A stretch of DNA of 64,000 nt, taken from positions 1,054,001 to 1,118,000 of the forward strand of contig CP050901.1 in the NCBI GenBank assembly GCA_050916095.1. The letters run 5' to 3'. The translations under genes and the position numbers were made by a program. The notes beneath the pieces were generated by a model. It made no database searches. It saw nothing but the letters and a program-made list of their open reading frames with translations, and was not told where the DNA came from. Shown here one piece after another: positions 8,600 through 13,734 of the stretch. The stretch is from JANPCX01 sp050916095 (lineage in GTDB: Bacteria; Pseudomonadota; Gammaproteobacteria; Burkholderiales; Burkholderiaceae_C). The stretch's first letter is position 1. The number at the start of each line of letters is the position of its first letter.

Positions 8600-9595
8600 A
8601 TGTACGCTTCATTCTTTGGTCTTCGCCAAGAACCCTTCTCCATCGCGCCTGATCCTCGCTACTTGTTCATGAGCGAGCGGCACCGCGAGGCTTTGGCACA
8701 TTTGTTGTACGGCTTGCGCGGTGGTGGTGGATTTGTACTGCTCACGGGCGAAGTGGGCGCAGGCAAAACCACGGTGTGTCGGTGTTTTTTGGAGCAGGTG
8801 CCCAAACGTTGCAACGTGGCTTACATCTTCAACCCCAAACTCACGGTCACGGAGTTGCTCAAGACGGTATGCGAGGAGTTTCGCATTCCTCACCCCTTGA
8901 TGCGAGCGGATGGACGGCCTGAGACGGTCAAAGATTACCTGGATCCGATCAACGAGTTTTTGCTGCGCACGCATGCGGTGGGGCAAAACAATGTGCTCAT
9001 CATTGACGAGGCCCAAAACCTCTCTGCTGATGTGCTGGAGCAACTGCGCCTGCTGACCAACCTGGAAACCAATGAACGCAAACTGCTGCAAATCATTTTG
9101 ATTGGCCAGCCTGAGTTGCGTGGCATGTTGGCCCGGCCCGAATTGGAGCAACTGGCGCAGCGTGTGATTGCGCGTTACCACTTGCAGGCTTTGTCTTCGC
9201 GCGAAACCTTGGTTTACATCCGCCACCGTTTGGGCGTGGCCGGTTTGAAAGGTGTGCTGCCCTTTGACCGTCGGGCGGCGCAGCAGGTGCACACGCTGTC
9301 GCGCGGTGTGCCGCGTCGCATCAACTTGTTATGTGACCGATCCTTGCTCGGGGCCTACGCCGCAGGCCGCAGGCGTGTAGACCGTGAGACGGTGAATAAA
9401 GCAGCCGCAGAAGTGTTTGACCGTGGCGAGATGGCGATGCTGCCACCCTCAGGTGCCAGGCGCTCCTTGGTGCTGGCTTCGGTGGTGGGTGTGATGGTGG
9501 GCGCAAGTTTGGTCGCTTTGCTGGGGTGGCGCGGTGGGTGGTCCTGGCCAACCGATGCGGCTGCCAAGGCCGCTTCGCATACACAGGCACGCTGA
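8600..9595 (+). CDS. gspA: ExeA/GspA-type AAA ATPase (type II secretion accessory)
   Basis: The 331-residue product starts MYASFFGLRQEPFSIAPDPRYLFMS, the characteristic ExeA opening. An ATG at 8519 would add 27 residues outside the family pattern. Walker A GEVGAGKTT lies at residues 50-58 and Walker B LIIDEAQN has D136/E137. A sensor region follows (LIGQPELR), and near the C terminus a membrane helix (VLASVVGVMVGASLVALLGW). With GspB, family members help assemble the outer-membrane secretin through peptidoglycan. The gene lies 27 bp upstream of gspB. The core gsp genes are not in this window. Confidence 0.88.
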   Translation: MYASFFGLRQEPFSIAPDPRYLFMSERHREALAHLLYGLRGGGGFVLLTGEVGAGKTTVCRCFLEQVPKRCNVAYIFNPKLTVTELLKTVCEEFRIPHPLMRADGRPETVKDYLDPINEFLLRTHAVGQNNVLIIDEAQNLSADVLEQLRLLTNLETNERKLLQIILIGQPELRGMLARPELEQLAQRVIARYHLQALSSRETLVYIRHRLGVAGLKGVLPFDRRAAQQVHTLSRGVPRRINLLCDRSLLGAYAAGRRRVDRETVNKAAAEVFDRGEMAMLPPSGARRSLVLASVVGVMVGASLVALLGWRGGWSWPTDAAAKAASHTQAR

Positions 9596-9622
9596 GAAAT
9601 CTGCAATTGAAAGGCGACCCCT

Positions 9623-10375
9623 TTGTCTTACATCCTTGATGCTTTGCGACGCGCCGATGCCGAGCGTGAGCTGGGTGAAGTGCCTACTCTTCATACCCAG
9701 GAGATGCCGCTGGCGTCGTCTGATGACGGGTTCGATGCACCGCCCGCCCCGTCCTGGCGCTGGGTGGGTGTGATCCTGGGTTTGTTGACTGCTGGTGCCG
9801 CAACGTGGTTTTTGATGCGCCCTGACGCCTCAGCGCCTACTTCAGCGGTCGTGTTGACCGCGCCCGCAGTTCAGCCCGTGGCGCAGGCACCCGTGCCATC
9901 ACCACCGTTGCCCCAGCTTGCGCCGACAGCTGCTTTGCTTGCCGAGAAGGCGTCCGAGCTGCAGGCGCAACCGCCCGCCACCCGGTCGCAGCCGGTCGCT
10001 GCTCCAGACGCATTGCAGAAAAAAGCACCCAACCCTGTGGCAGGGCTTGCTGCATCGGCCGGGTCACCAAAAACGACGACATTGCCCGTCTCACCGCGTA
10101 CCGAGTCCAAATCAACAGCAAAGGTGGCTGCGGCTGCGGCGCTGGATGCCGTCGGCACACTCAATGACTTGCCTGAGGCGATACGGCGCGAGCAACCGAA
10201 GCTGAGCGTGAGCGGTGCGATGCACTCTGCCAACCCAGCGAACCGCATGCTCATCTTGAACGGACAGGTTTTCCACGAGGGTGACCAGGTCACGACCGAC
10301 TTGGTGCTGGAGCAAATCAAACTGAAATCGGCGGTGCTGGTTTACAAGGGCTACCGCTACAGCATCAACTACTGA
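9623..10375 (+). CDS. gspB: GspB-like general secretion pathway protein
   Basis: Translation begins at a TTG preceded by AAAGGCGAC and yields MSYILDALRRADAERELGEVP, the diagnostic GspB N terminus, so the rare start is credible. A single membrane helix (WVGVILGLLTAGAATWFLM, around residues 50-70) is followed by a long Ala/Pro/Thr-rich periplasmic spacer. The C-terminal GspB domain includes MLILNGQVFHEGDQV and ends KGYRYSINY. It is the partner of the upstream GspA ATPase. Length (250 aa) is normal. Confidence 0.87.
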   Translation: MSYILDALRRADAERELGEVPTLHTQEMPLASSDDGFDAPPAPSWRWVGVILGLLTAGAATWFLMRPDASAPTSAVVLTAPAVQPVAQAPVPSPPLPQLAPTAALLAEKASELQAQPPATRSQPVAAPDALQKKAPNPVAGLAASAGSPKTTTLPVSPRTESKSTAKVAAAAALDAVGTLNDLPEAIRREQPKLSVSGAMHSANPANRMLILNGQVFHEGDQVTTDLVLEQIKLKSAVLVYKGYRYSINY

Positions 10376-10433
10376 GCGCCCCCCAACCTGTCGGTTGACG
10401 CCAGGCTCTGCAAGTGGATGTCTATGGATGACC

Positions 10434-10892
10434 TTAACCGCGCAGCATCGTTTTCAAATTGTCTGGCGTGAGGCGTCCTTCGGCGACTTCACGTAGCAGA
10501 TGCTTGAGATTTTTGCGTCCGACCGAGTTGGTGGCCCGCCAGGCTTTGAGCATCAGAGCCAGCATTTGCTGCTCCCCTTGTGATACGCCGCTGGTGCCCT
10601 GATCTCGGTCTTCGTCCAACCAACCCTTGGGTTTGGCGCAGGTAGATTCAATTTGCCTTGCAATTTTATCGCCGATAGGGCGTGCGCTCTTGATCTGGCT
10701 CCACATGCTGGGCGACACCTGGATCGTCTTTGCAAAGGCCTGCTCCAGTCCATTCGGTGCGGCGCCGGCCAAGAGCTGCGTTTCTGCGTACTCTTGAAAA
10801 AGAAGTCTTGCATTGCGCTGCCGCGTCGTGGTGATGTTGGCCGCGGGCTTGCCAGGAGGGTTGTCGCTCAATGAGCTGCTTGTTTTTGACAT
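10434..10892 (-). CDS. Cro/C1-like DNA-binding regulator
   Basis: The 152-residue protein has a central region (GLEQAFAKTIQVSPSMWSQIKSARPIGDKIARQIE) that reads as a Cro/C1-type helix-turn-helix. It is followed by GWLDEDRD and a helical C-terminal segment (LKHLLREVAEGRLTPDNLKTMLRG). Similar small regulators occur in phage-like contexts and in Comamonadaceae chromosomes. Directly upstream lie two palindromes (10897-10921 and 10952-10968), which suggests autoregulation and control of a divergent transcript. The target is unknown. Confidence 0.75.
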   Translation of the reverse strand: MSKTSSSLSDNPPGKPAANITTTRQRNARLLFQEYAETQLLAGAAPNGLEQAFAKTIQVSPSMWSQIKSARPIGDKIARQIESTCAKPKGWLDEDRDQGTSGVSQGEQQMLALMLKAWRATNSVGRKNLKHLLREVAEGRLTPDNLKTMLRG

Positions 10893-10896
10893 GGGT

Positions 10897-10921
10897 TGTA
10901 AAGAAACTTCACTTTTTTACA
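10897..10921. promoter_or_regulatory. Palindrome next to the Cro/C1-like regulator start
   Basis: The arms TGTAAAGAA and TTTTTTACA are an 8-of-9 inverted repeat separated by 7 bp, ending 5 bp from the regulator's start codon. Its position would block the ribosome binding site or promoter of that gene, as in autorepression. It shares the core GTAAAG with the second palindrome at 10952-10968. Confidence 0.5.
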
Positions 10922-10940
10922 AAATCTATTGTCGCATCGG

Positions 10941-10970
10941 TTGACGTGAACAGTAAAGTTGCTTTACTAT
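10941..10970 (+). promoter_or_regulatory. Candidate sigma-70 promoter overlapping a perfect palindrome
   Basis: TTGACG at 10941-10946 and TACTAT at 10965-10970 are spaced 18 bp and read rightwards. The -10 overlaps AGTAAAG-TTG-CTTTACT (10952-10968), a perfect 7-3-7 inverted repeat. This arrangement is typical of a repressor operator over a promoter. The obvious candidate repressor is the Cro/C1-like protein encoded on the other side. Confidence 0.5.
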
Positions 10971-10979
10971 TCGTTTGTC

Positions 10980-11000
10980 GGTTGCAAAAGCATTGCAACC
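10980..11000. repeat. Perfect 8-bp hairpin in the divergent leader
   Basis: GGTTGCAA and TTGCAACC form a perfect 8-bp inverted repeat with a 5-nt loop (AAGCA), starting about 10 bp after the candidate -10. It could be a third operator or a structured 5' leader. No T-run follows, so it is not an obvious terminator. Confidence 0.4.
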
Positions 11001-11067
11001 TTTACTTTGAACTCTGATGGTCGCGTGGCGATCATCGCATTTGAACCCAGCCCACTTGGAACTCACC

Positions 11068-11280
11068 GTGAAATTCGCAAACGCTTCAATGACACCACTG
11101 GCATCCCTGTGCGGGACGTCGGCCACTGTCTGTTCGTTCGTGCTTGCGGATTGCGGCAGTTCCAGCGCGTTCTATGGCAGTCACAGCCCCGCCAACACCG
11201 CCGCCTCGCTTCCGCTGTCGAACGCGGGCAAACAGTGGGGTGGTGCGTATCAGACTGAACCGGGAGAGGGTAACGCTTAG
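11068..11280 (+). CDS. Possible small protein downstream of the operator region (doubtful)
   Basis: A GTG at 11068 with GGA about 8 nt upstream opens a 70-codon frame with high GC at third positions. It runs through MTPLASLCGTSATVCSFVLADCGSSSAFYGSH and ends EPGEGNA just before a strong terminator. An overlapping 99-codon frame (10959-11258) is the main competitor. I recognise neither product. The promoter-operator to the left and the terminator to the right argue that something is transcribed here; which frame, if any, is translated is uncertain. Confidence 0.3.
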   Translation: MKFANASMTPLASLCGTSATVCSFVLADCGSSSAFYGSHSPANTAASLPLSNAGKQWGGAYQTEPGEGNA

Positions 11281-11306
11281 GCGACCACCCTCCATCTCTT
11301 ACCAAG

Positions 11307-11346
11307 AGAGGCCCGGTTCCCACAAGGACCGGGCCTCTTTGTTTTT
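11307..11346 (+). terminator. Strong intrinsic terminator
   Basis: AGAGGCCCGG (11307-11316) pairs perfectly with CCGGGCCTCT (11329-11338) and is followed by TTGTTTTT. It ends the short transcript starting near 10977 and insulates it from the tRNA array that begins 174 bp later. Confidence 0.9.
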
Positions 11347-11457
11347 CAGCTCGGGTTTTTCCAATCAAGGCGTTTTTGAACGCCGCACCGAATCGACAGA
11401 TTCAACGATTGCCGCTTGGCGGGCGCAATCACCCAGCCCTGGCATTGGCCGAGGCTT

Positions 11458-11469
11458 TGCTCTTTAACA
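11458..11469 (+). promoter_or_regulatory. boxA antitermination element before the tRNA array
   Basis: TGCTCTTTAACA is identical to the boxA consensus of bacterial rRNA operon leaders, the binding site of NusB/S10 antitermination complexes. It lies about 50 bp before the first tRNA of a 1.5-kb tRNA array, with no rRNA gene in this window. I could not pick a convincing promoter upstream (11347-11457), where a small GGCGTT/AACGCC hairpin is seen. The array probably forms one long untranslated transcript that benefits from antitermination. Confidence 0.75.
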
Positions 11470-11519
11470 ATTCAACGCGAACGCTCGGCAGCACTGGCTG
11501 CTGGAGTGGTTCGCACCAT

Positions 11520-11595
11520 GCAGGCGTACCTCAGTCGGTAGAGGAGTGCGTTGCCAACGCGAAAGTCGCGGGTTCGATCCCCGCCGCCTGCTCCA
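11520..11595 (+). tRNA. tRNA-Gly(GCC), first of the array
   Basis: The acceptor GCAGGCG pairs with CGCCTGC, the anticodon loop is TTGCCAA, the T-arm is GCGGG/CCCGC with TTCGATC, discriminator T73, and CCA is encoded. The D-stem is CCTC/GAGG. It therefore has C10:G25 instead of the near-universal G10:C25, swapped in a compensated way. The outer anticodon-stem pair is G·A. Otherwise it is well folded. Confidence 0.85.
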
Positions 11596-11746
11596 CTTCG
11601 GGTGTGCCCTTGCACTCCGTTTTTGCGCAACCACGGGAATGGTTGAGCGGGATGTGCGCGGCTGGTCCGCGTGCAGCGAGAGCACCCACACAAGACCTTT
11701 GTGTGCTCGCGCTTGGACACAGCCGAAGTGGTTGAAAGACTCCACA

Positions 11747-11823
11747 TTGGGGATTGGCGCAATTTGGAAGCGCAGCTGCCTTGCACGCAGAAGGTTGCCG
11801 GTTCGAACCCGGCATCCTCCACC
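11747..11823 (+). tRNA. tRNA-Ala(TGC) with a mismatched first acceptor pair
   Basis: The anticodon loop is CTTGCAC, the D-stem GCGC/GCGC, the T-loop TTCGAAC, and A73-CCA is encoded. Acceptor pairs 2-7 form and include G3·T70, the alanine identity wobble. Position 1 is T opposite C72, so the terminal pair is broken. The anticodon fits Ala and the G3·U70 supports it. Confidence 0.8.
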
Positions 11824-11899
11824 AGATGGAGCGCCTTCTGCAATGAAGATTGCTAGGCGCGCTGTCACGAAACGAACGCAAGACGACATAGAAAAACAC

Positions 11900-11977
11900 G
11901 GGGGCATAGCTCAATGGGTTCAGAGCAACCGGCTTTTAACCGGTAGGTTCTCGGTTCGAAGCCGGGTGCCCCCACCA
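11900..11977 (+). tRNA. tRNA-Lys(TTT)
   Basis: The acceptor GGGGGCA/TGCCCCC, D-stem GCTC/GAGC, anticodon stem ACCGG/CCGGT with loop CTTTTAA, and T-loop TTCGAAG with A73-CCA all form. The D-loop is 10 nt, slightly large. This is one of the more regular members of the array. Confidence 0.9.
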
Positions 11978-12005
11978 GCTTGACGAACAAATCTCAACGA
12001 TCAAA

Positions 12006-12092
12006 TCCGATGTGGGGGAACCGGTAGACCCACCTGGCTGTTAACCAGGCGCAGCAACGCAATTGCAGGTTCGAAGCCTGCCGTCGGAGCCA
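12006..12092 (+). tRNA. tRNA-Asn(GTT) with a class II (long variable arm) body
   Basis: The acceptor TCCGATG/CGTCGGA, anticodon stem CCTGG/CCAGG with loop CTGTTAA, T-arm GCAGG/CCTGC, and G73-CCA form cleanly. The anticodon and G73 are those of Asn. The D-arm has a 3-bp stem with a GGTAGA loop, as in tRNA-Leu, and a 15-nt variable region can form GCG/CGC. Normal tRNA-Asn has a 5-nt variable loop, so this molecule is a structural chimera. Confidence 0.8.
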
Positions 12093-12123
12093 AATCCAGC
12101 GATGCGAATTCTTCAATTTTTTT

Positions 12124-12196
12124 GCGGGTGGTCAATTGGTGAACAGTCGGTCTTCCAAACCGTCACAGACGAGTTCGAATCTCGTCGCCCGCTCCA
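12124..12196 (+). tRNA. tRNA-Gly(TCC) lacking the U8/A9 connector
   Basis: The acceptor GCGGGTG/CGCCCGC, anticodon loop CTTCCAA, T-arm ACGAG/CTCGT with TTCGAAT, and T73-CCA are present. Between acceptor and D-arm the usual TA (positions 8-9) is missing. The D-stem is only about 2-3 bp and the anticodon comes 2 nt early. The gene is 73 nt long. Confidence 0.75.
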
Positions 12197-12221
12197 ACTT
12201 CATTTTCTGGGTGCTTAGCTC

Positions 12222-12257
12222 ATGAGAAAACGCCGGGCCGTTCCCAAGTTTTCTCAT
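12222..12257. repeat. 10-bp perfect inverted repeat inside the tRNA array
   Basis: ATGAGAAAAC (12222-12231) and GTTTTCTCAT (12248-12257) are perfectly complementary around a 16-nt loop. They are followed by a short C-run/G-run palindrome. The hairpin lies between the Gly(TCC) and Trp genes. It may be a processing signal or the remains of another insertion. No tRNA could be folded here. Confidence 0.6.
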
Positions 12258-12293
12258 CCCCCTCGGGGGGGCCTGGCGCAAAGCGACAGGTCT

Positions 12294-12366
12294 GGGGGCG
12301 TTCAATTGGCAGAGCGCTGGTCTCCAAAACCAGAGGTTGTGGGTTCGATGCCCTCAGTGCCCGCCA
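12294..12366 (+). tRNA. tRNA-Trp(CCA), degenerate
   Basis: The anticodon stem CTGGT/ACCAG with loop CTCCAAA is perfect, and G73 (a Trp identity base) and CCA are encoded. The acceptor GGGGGCG against AGTGCCC pairs at only five positions, one of them a wobble. The T-stem has a T50·T64 mismatch, and the connector is 3 nt shorter than in standard tRNA-Trp (no TA at 8-9). It may be a decaying or specialised copy. Confidence 0.65.
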
Positions 12367-12434
12367 AACGTTCACACATGTGCTGTATGTGCGTGCTTGT
12401 CACGTCCAAGCTGTCAGGTGACGGCTCACATTTC

Positions 12435-12510
12435 GGTGATGTAGCTCAGTTGGAAGAGTGGCCGTTTCATGGGCGGCAGGTCATGGGTTCAAGCCCCTTC
12501 ATCACTACCA
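12435..12510 (+). tRNA. tRNA with CAT anticodon (elongator Met or Ile2)
   Basis: The acceptor GGTGATG/CATCACT forms (first pair G·T), the D-stem is GCTC/GAGT, the anticodon loop TTCATGG, the T-loop TTCAAGC, and A73-CCA is encoded. It lacks the mismatched first pair and D-arm of initiator tRNA. Position 37 is G where A is expected for this anticodon, and T50·T64 is mismatched. Met and lysidine-modified Ile cannot be separated here. Confidence 0.75.
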
Positions 12511-12525
12511 AGCAACAACATATTC

Positions 12526-12599
12526 GGCGGTCTAGCCCAGCGGCCAGGCATTGGATTGCAAATCCAACAAGATCAGTTCGACTCTGATGACCGCCTCCA
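12526..12599 (+). tRNA. tRNA-Cys(GCA)
   Basis: The acceptor GGCGGTC/GACCGCC, D-stem GCC/GGC, anticodon stem TTGGA/TCCAA with loop TTGCAAA and T-arm ATCAG/CTGAT all pair. The discriminator is T73, the key cysteine identity base, and CCA is encoded. The structure is regular. Confidence 0.9.
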
Positions 12600-12608
12600 T
12601 ATAGATAA

Positions 12609-12695
12609 GCCCGGGTGGCGAAACAGGCAGACGCGCCACCTTGAGCGGGTGGTGGACGACCGTCCTTGCAGGTTCGAAGCCTGCCCCGGGCACCA
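12609..12695 (+). tRNA. tRNA-Leu(GAG)
   Basis: The acceptor GCCCGGG/CCCGGGC, D-stem GCG/CGC with a GGCAGA loop end, anticodon stem CCACC/GGTGG with loop TTGAGCG, a 15-nt variable arm (GGACG..CGTCC), T-arm GCAGG/CCTGC and A73-CCA all form. It is a standard class II leucine tRNA. Confidence 0.9.
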
Positions 12696-12709
12696 GTGAT
12701 TGAAGCTAT

Positions 12710-12796
12710 GCCCAGGTGGCGAAATTGGCAGACGTACCAGACTCAGAATCTGGCGCCCTTCGGGGCATGGGGGTTCGAAGCCCCCCTTGGGCACCA
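12710..12796 (+). tRNA. tRNA-Leu(CAG)
   Basis: The acceptor GCCCAGG/CTTGGGC, D-stem GCG/CGT, anticodon stem CCAGA/TCTGG with loop CTCAGAA, variable arm CGCCC..GGGGC, T-arm GGGGG/CCCCC and A73-CCA form a regular class II leucine tRNA. It is 14 nt downstream of tRNA-Leu(GAG). Confidence 0.92.
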
Positions 12797-12873
12797 CTAT
12801 TTTTTGACGGCGAATGAGGCCAAAAAGCCAGCGCTCTATATGAGTGCACACAGGCGGACCGTCAAGCGCATCA

Positions 12874-12960
12874 GGAAGATTGGCAGAGCGGTAATGCAGC
12901 GGTTTGCTAAACCGTGGTTCCTCACGGGGCTCAGAGGTTTGATCCCTCTATCTTCCGCCA
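12874..12960 (+). tRNA. tRNA-Ser(GCT) with U56 in the T-loop
   Basis: The acceptor GGAAGAT/ATCTTCC, anticodon loop TTGCTAA, a long variable arm, T-stem AGAGG/CCTCT, and G73-CCA form. The T-loop reads TTTGATC. Position 56, which is almost always C and pairs with G19 of the D-loop, is therefore T. Otherwise it is a standard serine tRNA. Confidence 0.85.
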
Positions 12961-12967
12961 TCACAAA

Positions 12968-13046
12968 GGCGGTGTCATCGAGTTGCCTCAGATAGCCGGC
13001 TTTGACCCGGCGTACACAGGTTCGAATCCTGTCACCCCCGCCACCA
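12968..13046 (+). tRNA. tRNA-Gln(TTG) ending in encoded CCACCA
   Basis: The D-stem ATC/GAT, anticodon stem GCCGG/CCGGC with loop CTTTGAC, and T-arm ACAGG/CCTGT are perfect. The acceptor GGCGGTG against CACCCCC has one C3·C70 mismatch. After G73 the sequence reads CCACCA, a doubled CCA. An alternative reading is a 3-nt insertion in the 3' acceptor strand, leaving A73-CCA. It begins 8 nt after tRNA-Ser. Confidence 0.75.
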
Positions 13047-13112
13047 ATCAAGGTTTTTTATACAACTCAGTTGCCCGCTTCCCATGGGCACAACAACAAG
13101 AGGGAGGGTTCG

Positions 13113-13670
13113 ATGAATGTGCTTCAACTGGATGTCGCGGGCACTCCGCAGCAATGGCTGGATTTCGACAAAGCCGCCCACTATTTGAGCTCGGGCAAGG
13201 TGGCTTGGTCTGTGGGCGAGCCCTTCACCGTGTTGCGTGGTGGTGTGAACGCTTTGACCGGAGTTCAGTCTGTGCTCGCGTTGCCACCCATCATGGCGAT
13301 TCGCGGTGAGGCCCATGCTTCTCGTGCCTATCGCCCCATGGCCTGCGAGCGCTCACGTTTGTTCAAACGCGACCGCTACACCTGCGCTTACTGCGCCAAC
13401 GTCTACCGCGAATCAGAACTCACCGCTGACCACGTGATCCCCGAGTCGCGTGGCGGGCCTTGGAGTTGGGCGAACCTGGTGTCGGCCTGCGCCAGCTGCA
13501 ACGGCATCAAGGCGAACCGCACGCCTGAAGAAGCCAGCATGCCTCTGGTTTATGTGCCTTACGTGCCCAATGTGCACGAGGCCTTCATTCTGGAAAAGCG
13601 CAAGATCCTCGCGGACCAGATGGACTACTTGATTCAGGGCGTGCCATCGCACAGCCGACTGCGAAACTGA
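13113..13670 (+). CDS. HNH endonuclease
   Basis: The ATG at 13113 follows AGGGAGGG and gives 185 residues; a longer frame runs back into tRNA-Gln and is rejected. The C-terminal half holds a zinc-type HNH nuclease motif: CAYCANVY, then LTADHVIPESRGGPWSWANLVSACASCN, with paired CxxC, the DH and the Asn. The N-terminal domain (VLQLDVAGTPQQWLDFDKAAHYLSSGKVAW) resembles the module found in chromosomal HNH proteins of this type. It starts 67 bp after the last tRNA in the same orientation, so it could be on the array transcript. Its substrate is unknown. Confidence 0.88.
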   Translation: MNVLQLDVAGTPQQWLDFDKAAHYLSSGKVAWSVGEPFTVLRGGVNALTGVQSVLALPPIMAIRGEAHASRAYRPMACERSRLFKRDRYTCAYCANVYRESELTADHVIPESRGGPWSWANLVSACASCNGIKANRTPEEASMPLVYVPYVPNVHEAFILEKRKILADQMDYLIQGVPSHSRLRN

Positions 13671-13675
13671 CATGG

Positions 13676-13707
13676 GGGTGACCTTGACGGGTCGCCCTCA
13701 TTGTCTT
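13676..13707 (+). terminator. Probable terminator after the HNH gene
   Basis: GGGTGACC and GGTCGCCC form an 8-bp stem with one G·T pair and a 6-nt loop, followed by a weak T-rich stretch. It lies between the convergent HNH and selD genes and may serve both strands. Confidence 0.5.
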
Positions 13708-13734
13708 TTGTGCGCCCACAAGGTGCCAGCGAAG

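Noticed and set aside
11596..11746. Possible extra tRNA between Gly(GCC) and Ala(TGC), including a GCCGAAGTGG piece and an ACACAA/TTGTGT hairpin
   Set aside because: No GGTTC-type T-arm, no CCA end and no complete cloverleaf could be found.
11520..13046. Evenly spaced repeated GGTTCGAA units suggesting a CRISPR-like array
   Set aside because: The repeats are tRNA T-arms with irregular spacing and divergent sequence. No CRISPR repeats or cas genes occur in the window.
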